Assembly (NCBI RefSeq): GCF_018446385.1
Contig: NC_055996.1
Span: 52,126,365-52,190,364 of the forward strand
DNA length: 64,000 nucleotides
Direction of reading: 5' to 3'
DNA from: Zingiber officinale
Lineage: Eukaryota; Streptophyta; Magnoliopsida; Zingiberales; Zingiberaceae
A program made the translations under genes and the position numbers. Position 1 is the stretch's first letter; each line of letters opens with the position of its first letter. Below the pieces are notes generated by a model. The model was given only the letters and a program-made list of their open reading frames with translations, was not told where the DNA came from and did no database searches. Below, piece after piece: positions 44,885 through 56,052 of the stretch.

Positions 44885-46721
44885 TGTTAGAATTTTTCGG
44901 GCCACGAAAATCGCTTTTCGCGTCGCGGAAACCCCGAAACACCCTAGCCAAGGATCTCGTGCAAAGAAAAATCCGATTCGAAAAATTCCACGTATTTATA
45001 TCATGCTTAATACCCGAATATGTTAGATCTACTCCTAGATCTATAGTTTAAAGAAAAACTACCTTTGATGCGTGCCCTTCGCTTATCCCGCTCGACTAAG
45101 GTTGAAGTTGGATCTAGAGGGCACAAAGTAGAGCCCCTCTATATGTGTCCACACAAGCAATTAGGTGGAGAAGATGACCGAAACAAGGTGTGCTAGCACC
45201 TATGTGGTTTTCGGCCAAGAAGAGGAGGAAGAGAAGGAGAAGTTGCCGAGAGCACCAAGGAAGAAGAAGAATCAAAAAATTGAATTCAAAAATTCAATCA
45301 ATCCACCATATCATGTGGCCGACCACATAAATGTCATTAAGTGGGCAATTAATGCTCTTAATTGCCCCCTTAATGTGGCCGGCCACTCATGGGTAACCTC
45401 CCATGAGGTGGCAAGCATGAGGTGGCATGGTGATGTGTAGCATCCCCATTGGTTCTCCCATGCCACCTCATCAAATGTGGTGGCATCCAAGTCAAGTCAA
45501 TATTGACTTTCAACCTTCCTAATTTGGCCAAAGTCAAACATGACCAAATTAACTCCCTTAATTGATTTATCCAACATTTGGATCATACTTGAGTCTAACT
45601 CATAGTCAAGTCAAACTTGTGGATTTAGGTCAAGTCAAACTTGCCTTTTATAGACTTTCCATATTTAGCCAAGTCAAACTTGACTTCATCTTTCCTCTTG
45701 GTTCATCATATGAACTAGTCTCCATCTATTGCTCTATGTGTGTGACCCTATAGGTTCTTGTCAAAGTTGGCAATGTCCCTAAATCCAATTAGGGACATAA
45801 GCAATGAGAGGTATCTAGCAACACATCATTGCTACCCAAGTTACAAGAATGTTGAGATCCAACATCACCAATATGACTAATAATTGTGACTCTCACAATA
45901 TGTGACATTGTCCTTCTATCCTTGATATCTAGATTGATCTTATATGAGGCATAGACCGTGTCATCCTCCAATCAATCTAAGTGTCTTGAACTCCAAGTAG
46001 ACTCACTATAATCAAATAAGCGCAATATCACATATTGCCTTATTTGGGCATGGCCATGCACTAAGTGATCTCACTCTATCAAGACTATGATATCACTCCT
46101 GTAATATAGGAGGGATAGATCCCATCTACATCACTCACATCCCTCCGCATAATTTGTTACATACCCAAGAACGCCTTTATAGTCCACCCATTCATAGGTG
46201 ACGTTTGTCGAAACAAAAGTACATAACTCCTTATGTAGGGAACCATGGTGACTTCAGGTCTAAGGACTATCTATACTAATAGTCACTATGAGAAAGTATA
46301 TGACACTCATATAACGATCCATGATACTTTCTCATGGCGGGTCATTCAGTATACATTCTCCAATGTATACCCATGTGTCAACTTGATATCTTATATCCAT
46401 GACTTGTGAGATCAAGTCATCATGTTGACCTACATGCTAGTCTCAATGCATTAACATTGTCCTTCTATGTTAATACTTGACTAGGAATAATTAAGTGTAG
46501 TGTTCTCTATATCATCTCACTATCGATTCAACTAATCGATTGATATAGATATGAACCTACTACCCTAGGACATTATTATACTTATTTATATAGCACAAAT
46601 ACACACAAGTATAATAATCACAATGCCTTTATTTATATATCAGAAATATATGTACAAGAATATGATACAAAGAGTCCAAAAAGTAACCATCACATGATTG
46701 GCTCTAGGGCTCTCACTAACA
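44885..46721 (-). repeat. 3' LTR of nested copia
   Basis: TGTTAGAATTTTTCGGGCC at 44885 and TCTCACTAACA at 46721. It differs from the right LTR at scattered positions, with clusters around 46170-46300. It contains many AGTCAAGTCAAACTTG phrases (45600-45690), an internal short repeat. Confidence 0.92.
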
Positions 46722-46825
46722 ATCTCCCACTAGCACTAGTGCCAATCAACGTAGTATCTAATACCCAATGACCTAGTGTGACCATCATGCTTAGTGTGAA
46801 AGCCTTGGTCAAGGGATCTGCGACG

Positions 46826-49694
46826 TTAGCCTCGTGGGTACTCGCAAATCTTCACATCTCCTCGATCGATGATCTCTCGAATGAGATGGAAGCGCCGTAG
46901 TATATGCTTTGTCCGCTGGTGTGAGCGAGGTTCCTTAGCTGTAATAGCTCCATTGTTGTCGCAGAGAGCTCTCGGATCGGATATGCTAGGAACCACCCCA
47001 AGCTCAGAAATGAACTTGCGGATCCAAGCGCCTCCTTTGCGCCTCGATGCAGCAATATACTCGACCTCCGTTGTAGAATGCAGCGTGTCACCTTCAAACT
47101 CTTCCACTCACGGCTCCACCATTCAAGCGAAACCACGAACCCCGATGCGATCGTAATCATCACGGTGGGTTTGGAAGCTAGCATCGGTGTAACCCTTTAC
47201 AACTAGATGCTCATCACCTCCAAATATCAAGAAATAATCCTTAGTCCTTCTCAAGTACTTAAGGATATTCTTGACCGCAATCGATGATGCTCACCGGATC
47301 TGATTGGTATCTGCTCGTCATGCTCAAAGCATACGAGACATCATGACGAGTACATAACATGGCGTACATGATAGATCCTATGGCCGAGGCATAGGGGATC
47401 TTATCCATGCGGTCCCTCTCCTCTCTAGAAGAGGGACTTTGAGTCTTCGAAAGACTCACACCATGTGACATCGGCAGATTTCCCTTCTTGGAATTCTGCA
47501 TGGCAAACCGAAGTAATACCGTGTCAATGTATGTATTCTGACTTAGGCCAAGCAATCTCTTAGATCTATCTCTATAGATCTTAATGCCTAGAATGCAGGC
47601 TGCTTCACCTAAGTCCTTCATTGAGAAACAATTCCCTAGCCAAGTCTTCACAGACTGTAGCGAGGAAATGTCGTTCCCAATGAGAAGTATGTCATCCACA
47701 TACAATACGAGGAAGACAACTGTGCTCCCACTAACCCTCTTGTAGACACAGGGTTCATCTTCGTTCTTGATGAAACCAAACTGTTTGATTGCATCATCGA
47801 ATCGAAGATTCCAGCTCCGAGAGGCTTGCTTCAGCCCATAAATGGCCCTATGCAGCTTGCATACTCGCTAGTATCTTGTGGATCTACAAAACCCTCGGTG
47901 TGTCATGTACACATCCTCGAGGAGGTTTCCATTCAGAAACGCTGTCTTGACATCCATCTGCCAGATCTCATAATCGTGGTAGGCTGCAATAGCAAGCATA
48001 ATCCGAATGGACTTAAACATCGCTACTGGAGAGAAGGTTTCATCATAGTCAATACCATGAATCTGCTTGAAACCTTTAGCTACCAGTCTACCTTTATAGG
48101 TATGAGTAAGTCCGTCCATGTTAGTCTTTCTCTTAAAGACCCACTTACACCCAATGGGTTTGACCCCTTCAGGTGGATCAACCAAGGTCCAAACTTGGTT
48201 GGTGTACATGGAATCCATTTCAAATCTCATGGCTTCTAGCCATGACTCAGAATCTGGGCTCATCACAGCTTCCTGATAGGTGGTAGGCTCATTCTCAATG
48301 AGCATAACGTCATCCTGGTCAGGCAAGAGAAATGAGTATCTCTCAGGCTGACGACGTACCCTATCAGACCTGCGAAGAGGTAGGTCTATATGAACAGGTT
48401 GTTGTTCCACAACTTCTTGTGCAACAATCTCATCATCCACAACTCTTTGTGGTTCCTGTTCAGTATCCATCAATGGCTCAGTGTTTTGGTCGTTGTCTTG
48501 AACTTCTTCAAGATCAAACGAACTTCCACTAGCCTTTCTAGAAACAAAGTCCCTTTCTAGAAAGACCCCAGTCTTAGCAACAAACACTTTGTGCTGACTA
48601 GGAATGTAGAAGTAATATCCCTTAGTTTCCTTGGGATATCCTATAAAATAACACTTATCAGATTGGGGTCCCAGTTTGTCTGAGACTTGACGTCTAACGT
48701 AAGCCTCACAACCCCAAACCCTCATGAAAGACATCTTGGGACTCCTCCCAGTCCATATCGTATATGGTGTCTTCATGACCGCCTTTGATGGAACACGGTT
48801 AAGTGTGAACGCTGCCGTGTCCAGAGCATATCCCCAAAAGGATATAGGAAGATCTGCGTGACTCATCATAGATCGTACCATATCTAATAAGGTACGATTC
48901 CTCCTTTCAGATACACCATTCCACTGTGGTGTTCCAGGAGGAGTGAGTTGGGATAGAATCCCACACTCTGCTAGATAGTCACTAAACTCATGGCTTAAGT
49001 ATTCTCCACCTCGATCTGATCGAAGTATCTTAATACTTTTGCCGAGCTGGTTTTGTACTTCATTTCTGAATTCCTTGAACTTTTCAAAGGATTTAGACTT
49101 ATGTGTCATCAAGTACACATAACCATATCTACTGAAGTCGTCAGTAAATGTGATAAAGTACCTATAACCACCCCGAGCAGCGATATTGAAAGGGCCACAT
49201 ACATCACTATGTATGAGTCCTAGCAAGTCTGTCGCTCTCTCGCTATGTCCACTAAAGGGAGTCTTAGTCATCTTGCCTAGAACGCATGACTCACATGTCT
49301 CATATGATTCAAAATCAAATGAGTCCAGCAAACCATCCTTATAGAGCTGGGACAAGCGACTCTCGTTTATGTGGCCTAGGCGGTAATGCCAGAGATAGGT
49401 TGGGTTCAACTCATTTGATCTCAACCTCTTGGTACTCACGTTATAGATAGGGCTCTCTAAATCTAGAATATAGAGGCCATTCATCAGATGTGCACTACAA
49501 TAGAACATATCTTTCAAATAAACAGAACAACATTTGTCCTTTATTATGAATGAAAAACCTTTATTATCTAAACAGGAAACTGAAATAATATTCTTTGTTA
49601 GTGCAGGGACATAACAACAATTATCTAGTTCCAATACAAGCCCAGCGGGCAGAGATAGAAAATATGTTCCTACAGCAACAGCAGCTTGCTCCAT
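46826..49694 (-). pseudogene. Pol of nested copia: pre-integrase, integrase, RT, RNase H
   Basis: The long frame 49694-47868 (608 codons) covers the rest of the protease, the pre-integrase zinc site (LWHYRLGHINESRLSQLY...CESCVLGKMTK), the integrase core (LLGLIHSDVCGP; FTDDFSRYGYVYL; TPQWNGVSERRNRTLLDMV) and the start of RT (GRLVAKGFKQIHGIDYDETF; IWQMDVKTAFLNGNLLEDV). Small indels near 47885-47865 break it, and the same frame resumes for RT (YVDDILLIGND, 47259-47705). RNase H (STTEVEYIAASRRKGGAWI; HQRTKHI) is split between two frames (47184-46826). Only a few events separate this from an open frame. Confidence 0.85.
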
Positions 49695-50679
49695 TGCCTA
49701 CTCGTAGGTCCACCTCGCCCTTTGCCAATGCCCTACTTCTCAGCGCCTGCACATTAGTACAAATGTGAGATGCACATCCAGTATCTAATACCCATGATGT
49801 AGAAATAGAAAGGTTGACTTCTATAACATTTATACCTGAAGTAGAAGCCTCGCTTCTTTTCTTCTTAAGATCCTCCAGGTAGATCTTGCAGTTCCTCTTC
49901 CAGTGCCCTGTCTGACCACAGTGGAAGCAGGTAGCATCCTTTTGCACCCCGCCCTTGGGTTTGAGTGCTGAAGAGCTGGCTTTGCCCTTGGTCTGGGTCT
50001 TACCCTTACCCTTGGGCTTCCACTTGCCCTTACCCTTGCCCTTTTGTACCATCAGGACGGTACTGGTCTTGGTAGTGGTGAGATTGGGCTCAGCAGTTCT
50101 CAACATGTTGAGCATCTCGGGCAGTGGTTTGTCTAATTCGTTCATGTTATAGTTCATGACGAATTGACGGTAACTTGCCGACAACGATTGCAGGATCAAG
50201 TCAGTGGCCAGCTCTTGGCCCAATGGGAACCCCAACCTCTCTAGGTTCTCGACGTACCCAATCATCTTTAGTACGTGAGTTCCTACAGGGGTTCCCTCTT
50301 TCATCTTACATGAAAAGAGGGCCTGAGTCACTTCAAACCTCTCATGCCTGGCTTGCCCTTGATATAATTGCTTAAGATGGCCAATCATATCAAAGGCATT
50401 CATGTTCTCGTGTTGCTTCTGAAGCTCAGAGGACATGCAGCATAGCATTAGGCACGACACGTCTAACGCATCGTCTTGATGCTTCTGATGAGCATCCTTA
50501 ATGCTACGGGCGGCAGAGGCTGGTGGTGCTTCAGGAACTGCTTGCTCCAGAACGTACAGCTTACGTTCCTGTATGAGGACTATCCTCAGGTTCCTGTACC
50601 AGTCCAGGAAGTTAGCTCCTGTGAGCTTGTCCTTCTCAAGGACAGATCGTAGGGAGAGAGTGTTCGCGTTTGGTGACAT
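49621..50679 (-). CDS. Gag (with start of protease) of nested copia
   Basis: An open frame of 352 codons starts ATG at 50679 (MSPNANTLSL). Residues about 10-200 match the copia gag/UBN2 core (LQKQHENMNAFDMIGHLKQL; FPLGQELATDLILQSL), followed by a basic Gly-Lys-rich stretch (KGKGKGKWKPKGKGK, about 213-227), a CCHC zinc knuckle (CFHCGQTGHWKRNC, 251-264) and the protease active site WVLDTGCASHIC (296-307). It overlaps the pol frame by 74 bp. A +1 shift near 49690 is needed to continue from protease to integrase. Gag assembles the particle and binds RNA. The frame is intact, so Gag itself could be made. Confidence 0.85.
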   Translation of the reverse strand: MSPNANTLSLRSVLEKDKLTGANFLDWYRNLRIVLIQERKLYVLEQAVPEAPPASAARSIKDAHQKHQDDALDVSCLMLCCMSSELQKQHENMNAFDMIGHLKQLYQGQARHERFEVTQALFSCKMKEGTPVGTHVLKMIGYVENLERLGFPLGQELATDLILQSLSASYRQFVMNYNMNELDKPLPEMLNMLRTAEPNLTTTKTSTVLMVQKGKGKGKWKPKGKGKTQTKGKASSSALKPKGGVQKDATCFHCGQTGHWKRNCKIYLEDLKKKRSEASTSGINVIEVNLSISTSWVLDTGCASHICTNVQALRSRALAKGEVDLRVGNGASCCCCRNIFSISARWACIGTR

Positions 50680-52199
50680 GGCAATCTACAACATATTAAA
50701 CATGCAGAGAATCAATATCATATTCTATCATCTAATTAGGCCTTTAATTAAATGATGCTCCCACTGAATTTTGTGGGACAAGATCCACATCATACTACAT
50801 CTTGAGTCAGCTTTGGCTGAATCGCCCAAGACCTAGTATGATCGGTAGGTAGCTAATTACCAATTACATCTCCATGCAACTCTTGTTTATAGGATCAAGA
50901 TTTAACTTTTACAAATAATATTGAGTTAGCTTTGGCTAAATCGCCCAAGATTATTTATAAACGTGATCTTGTCCTACCTTTCCAACTATTGGAATACGCC
51001 TATAGCTTCACTCGATCCAATTGAGCTTTGCTAGCTACTCAATCTAATTGAGCTCAATCTAACCCGAGCGTGATAGGCGGGACCAAGGTTGTCCCTCCGC
51101 ATCCTACCAAGATTAAATGCGTTGCTCTGCTTTGGCAGATACGACAATCGCATATGATCGAGGTAGTGATGGGTATCATGGCCCGGTAGGCGTTTACGAG
51201 TTGATTTCGATTTAGATCTAATCTAATCGACGATGTGCATCATATTTAGGCGTAAATTAAATCTAATTTAAATCCTAAATGTGTATTGTGCACATCAAGA
51301 TGTGGTTCCCACATCACATGTGCATCACATACACTCATGCATATTCTATTCTACACAAACATGCATCACATACACATAAGCAAAAATAAAATATATACAT
51401 TTAAATTATGTGATTGGTCATGGCCCTACTAGGATCCTCTCTAGCCAAAGAGAAGATCCAATGGTCATCCTAGGGTCTAGGTGGCAGCTTCTCCAAGCTC
51501 CTCCTTCCGATCCCCATGTGTTGCCGGCATGCTCCCGCGAGTCCGTCTTCTCCGGAATTTCGTCATCTTCAAATTTTGTACATTACAAAATTTATACTCG
51601 AGTTACATTCGAGTCTTAAAACTAATTTTTACAGAAATAAAATAATGGAAAAAGGCAACACGCAGGTCGCATCCACAATACAGCACACACAACACATGAC
51701 GGCACGCAGGCCGTATTATGAATTACACGCATAATTTTTCATAAAAATTTTGGGACTTGGGCCATGACCAACACATACTGTACATAATTCAGAATTGTGT
51801 ATTTTTTTTTTATTTAAAATTTTTCTACTGATTTTTCTGAATTTTTGAGTCCCTTCTCCACGGCGGTCCCGCTAAGCGGGTTTCGGGCGTAATCGCGGGA
51901 CAAGGCCCCTTGCGGGGTTAGGGGCAGCGCCCCTATTCGCGAAATAACCTTCGCGAGTGTCCTCTTGCGATTATACAGCGCCCTTACCCGCTGTCCCAAA
52001 ATCTATTTGGGTGAAACTTGCCGTTTCGGAGAAATTTTTCTCGGTGACAAAAGTGTACAAGTGCTTCGCACTCGTTCTTTAGCCTCTACGAGAAAAATAC
52101 CCAAAAATTCCTAAAATTTAGAAAAATCACAGAAACTTAAAAGCATCTAAATTATGTATCTAATACAGAAAAAATAAATAAATACGTGCTTCGCACGAT
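50680..52199 (-). other. Leader of nested copia between PBS and gag
   Basis: 1.5 kb without a supportable ORF on the element strand. Around 51860-51990 there are compact potential hairpins: CCCCTTGCGGGG, AGGGGCAGCGCCCCT, TTCGCGAAATAACCTTCGCGA. GTGCTTCGCAC occurs near 52060 and again near 52183. These could be RNA packaging or dimerisation structures, which is inference only. ATTGAGTTAGCTTTGGCTAA (50918) and TTGAGTCAGCTTTGGCTGAA (50802) form a direct repeat. Confidence 0.55.
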
Positions 52200-54052
52200 G
52201 GCTCTGATACCACTGTTAGAATTTTTCGGGCCACGAAAACCGCTTTTCGCGTCGCGAAAACCCCGAAACACCCTAGCCAAGGATCTCGTGCAAAGAAAAA
52301 TCCGATTCGAAAAATTCCACGTATTTATATCATGCTTAATACCCGAATATGTTAGATCTACTCCTAGATCTATAGTTTAAAGAAAAACTACCTTTGATGC
52401 GTGCCCTTCGCTTATCCCGCTCGACTAAGGTTGAAGTTGGATCTAGAGGGCACAAAGTAGAGCCCCTCTATATGTGTCCACACAAGCAATTAGGTGGAGA
52501 AGATGACCGAAACAAGGTGTGCTAGCACCTATGTGGTTTTCGGCCAAGAAGAGGAGGAAGAGAGGGAGAAGTTGCCGAGAGCACCAAGGAAGAAGAAGAA
52601 TAAAAAAATTGAATTCAAAAATTCAATCAATCCACCATATCATGTGGCCGGCCACATAAATGTCATTAAGTGGGCAATTAATGCTCTTAATTGCCCCCTT
52701 AATGTGGCCGGCCACTCATGGGTAACCTCCCATGAGGTGGCAAGCATGAGGTGGCATGGTGATGTGTAGCATCCCCATTGGTTCTCCCATGCCACCTCAT
52801 CAAATGTGGTGGCATCCAAGTCAAGTCAATATTGACTTTCAACCTTCCTAATTTGGCCAAAGTCAAACATGACCAAATTAACTCCCTTAATTGATTTATC
52901 CAACATTTGGATCATACTTGAGTCTAACTCATAGTCAAGTCAAACTTGTGGATTTAGGTCAAGTCAAACTTGCCTTTTATAGACTTTCCATATTTAGCCA
53001 AGTCAAACTTGACTTCATCTTTCCTCTTGGTTCATCATATGAACTAGTCTCCATCTATTGCTCTATGTGTGTGACCCTATAGGTTCTTGTCAACGTTGGC
53101 AATGTCCCTAAATCCAATTAGGGACATAAGCAATGAGAGGTATCTAGCAACACATCATTGCTACCCAAGTTACAAGAATGTTGAGATCCAACATCACCAA
53201 TATGACTAATAATTGTGACTCTCACAATATGTGACATTGTCCTTCTATCCTTGATATCTAGATTGATCTTATATGAGGCATAGACCGTGTCATCCTCCAA
53301 TCAATCTAAGTGTCTTGAACTCCAAGTAGACTCACTATAATCAAATAAGCGCAATATCACATATTGCCTTATTTGGGCATGGCCATGCACTTAGTGATCT
53401 CACTCTATCAAGACTATGATATCACTCCTGTAATATAGGAGGGATAGATCCCATCTACATCACTCACATCCCTCCGCATAATTTGTTACATACCCAGTAA
53501 TCGCCTTTATAGTCCACCCAGTTACGGGTGACGTTTGACGAAACCAAAGTACATAACTCCTTATGTAGGGAACCATGGTGACTTCAGGTCTAAGGACTAA
53601 AGTCATACTAATAGTCACTTGAGAAAGTATATGACACTCATATAACGATCCATGATACTTTCTCATGGCGGGTCATTCAGTATACATTCTCCAATGTATA
53701 CCCATGTGTCAACTTGATATCTTATATCCATGACTTGTGAGATCAAGTCATCATGTTGACCTACATGCTAGTCTCAATGCATTAACATTGTCCTTCTATG
53801 TTAATACTTGACTAGGAATAATTAAGTGTAGTGTTCTCTATATCATCTCACTATCGATTCAACTAATCGATTGATATAGATATGAACCTACTACCCTAGG
53901 ACATTATTATACTTATTTATATAGCACAAATACACACAAGTATAATAATCACAATGCCTTTATTTATATATCAGAAATATATGTACAAGAATATGATACA
54001 AAGAGTCCAAAAAGTAACCATCACATGATTGGCTCTAGGGCTCTCACTAACA
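52200..54052 (-). repeat. PBS and 5' LTR of nested copia (LTR 52214-54052)
   Basis: GGCTCTGATACCAC (52200-52213) is the plus-strand form of a tRNA-iMet PBS and abuts TGTTAG at 52214. The LTR ends CTCTCACTAACA at 54052, followed by the target duplication TCATG. Confidence 0.92.
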
Positions 54053-55942
54053 TCATGGTCACCCCTGACGCCAGTCAGCCATCTCACACACAATGGTGGG
54101 ACCGAGTGGGTAGGGCTGTGACAACCGTGCACTCTGCATCACTACTCCTGATGAGTGACCGAGAGGATGGGATGCTATCGGAGTACACATATACTCTTAC
54201 CCCAAATCATAAATGGGGGAGCGCAATGCTCTCATCTCCCGGTACACCATGACGGGGAGGGATCCCTGACGTGCTACCACGCTGCATCACACTACCCATG
54301 AGCGGACCAACGGAGCACCGAACAGAGCCAAACTGACGTGCTACCACGCTGCGTCACGCTACCCATGAGCGTCACAATGGAGCACCCAACAGTGATGAAA
54401 CTGGCGATTTGCCCGATAATAATGGAACAATCTATCACACAGCATGCAATCATGCAAATGGTGCATGACACTAAGCATGGTAATATACTGAACCAATCTA
54501 TATACATATATGATGTGCACCATAGTCAATAAATCATATCAAGGGTACACAGATCAGATAAGGTATCACACCTAGGTCCTGAGCATGGTGAAGTATGGTT
54601 ATATCACTACCCCTAAGCATGTATAATCAGGTAAGTAATAACATGAGATGCAAAACAAGCAATCAACCAAACATGTAACAGGTATCGGGTAGTGACTAAC
54701 CGAAGCAATTAAGAAACATAATTGTTGTTATTTGTTAAATTTACTACTATGCATATCAAAGACATAAAGTCAAAAGTACCCGCCTCCGATATAGATTGAG
54801 CTAAACGACCTCTATGTCGAAGTGCTCGTCCCGCATCAAGTCCTGTGTCACCAATGTTTAGTTTAGCTAATTCTATCACGCATTAATTAGTCAAACTAAA
54901 TCCTAATCAAGCTAAGAAATTCAAAATTGGATCAACTCTACATAATCCTATTAACCATGAAATCCACAGTTATACTCACAACAGTGCATTTACCTCAATC
55001 CAAAACTCACCCAATTTAGCCCTAATTCAACTCATATATCAAATCCATACTCTTACCTCAAGTTCACAGCTGTGATCACTGATCCAACGCCAAGAGATGG
55101 TCGCTGCTGGTATTAGAACAAGCAACTTCACTGCTAGGGCACGGGTTAGAGGGCTTCAGCAGTAGGGAACTAGGGCACAGGTGAGCCAGCAACGATTTAA
55201 GGGTTCGGCTGGCCGGCACTAGGGCAAACGACGGCGACACTGTGCAGAGGAGCAGCGGCGGTTGTACACCCAAACTAGGGCACAGGGGAAATCGGCGATG
55301 CTCTGCCAGAAGAGAGGAAAGGACTCGGTCGGCGGGGCTCGCGTGTCGCCGGCGTTTGGGCAGGGAAGAAGAAGAAAGGCGGCGTCACTGCTCCCTGTGT
55401 CGGTTGCGGTAGAAGGAAGGTCGGCGGTGTCTCGTCGGGCCAGAGGAAGGGAGGGGAAGTCACCGGTCGGCCGGGGCTAAGACAGAGGAAGCTGCGGCAC
55501 CCGAGTTCCTGGGGTCGGTGATCGGCGTCGGCGTTGCTCCGTGCGGCGGACTCCAGGGAGGTTAGGGTAGAGACGAGCAAAGGAAAGAAAGAAAATGAGA
55601 TAGAGTGGTCGAGGGATTAAATCACGAGGGGGGAGGAGGAACCGCCGGGCGGCACCGGTTAGGGCACGGATAGGCACGAGGGGGAGAAGGCGCGCGGGGG
55701 AAATCGAGAAATGGCACACGGCGTCGAAGAGAAACCGGAGGAAAAGAAAAATAAATAAATAAAAGAAAATAAAAGAAAAAGTAAACTTTTCCTCGCTTAA
55801 ATGGGTAGCCTAAACAGGCTTTCCCGGGCCCCAGTTTTATCCCTGTTAACTCGTCCATACGAATTCTGAAAAATTCTCGAAAAATTTCCAAAAATTTTGG
55901 AAAATTCCCTTATTAATATTCGCCTATTTTCGGTATTTTACA

Positions 55943-56052
55943 TTCTCCCCCACTAATAAAAATTTGGTCCCCAAATTTTGTTATCTACCATCAGCAAGTA
56001 TGAACAACAGATATAGAGTATAAATGCTGAATGGTAAATTAAATCACATACC
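55943..56052 (-). promoter_or_regulatory. Purine tract and 3' UTR of gypsy element
   Basis: On the minus strand AGTGGGGGAGAATG runs directly into the LTR start TGTAAAATACC (55942 leftward). About 100 bp separate it from the stop codon of pol (56053-56055). Confidence 0.8.

Larger units (their letters stand above)
44885..54052 (-). mobile_element. Young, nearly complete Ty1/copia retrotransposon nested in the gypsy LTR
   Basis: 9168 bp with LTRs 44885-46721 (1837 bp) and 52214-54052 (1839 bp) that look about 98-99% identical. Both begin TGTTAG and end CTAACA. The PBS (minus GTGGTATCAGAGCC) is at 52200-52213, directly next to the 5' LTR. The purine tract (minus GTGGGAGAT) is at 46722-46730. 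Gag and pol occupy 50679-46826. A perfect 5-bp target duplication flanks it. Few frame breaks, near-identical LTRs and an intact target duplication make it the youngest insertion here. It lies on the same strand as its host gypsy element. Confidence 0.93.
44079..55942 (-). repeat. 3' LTR of gypsy element, interrupted by copia (about 2.69 kb without the insertion)
   Basis: Left part 44079-44884 and right part 54058-55942 join exactly when compared with the uninterrupted copy at 61746-64000. Ends are TGTCACG...GTATTTTACA. Minus-strand transcription would begin in the GC-rich part near 55100-55700. The short frames there (for example 55262-55480) recur in the other LTR and are not supported as genes. 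Confidence 0.88.

Noticed and set aside
45165-45440. 91-codon frame repeated at 52494-52769
   Set aside because: Also an LTR-internal frame shared by the two LTRs of the nested copia. No domain and no context.
52199-52213. GGCTCTGATACCAC and similar motifs as tRNA fragments
   Set aside because: They are primer-binding sites complementary to the 3' end of initiator tRNA-Met. No tRNA cloverleaf surrounds them.
55076-55891. Several 65-101-codon frames in the GC-rich part of the gypsy LTR
   Set aside because: Overlapping in both strands, rich in Pro/Arg/Gly, without domains. Explained by high GC content.
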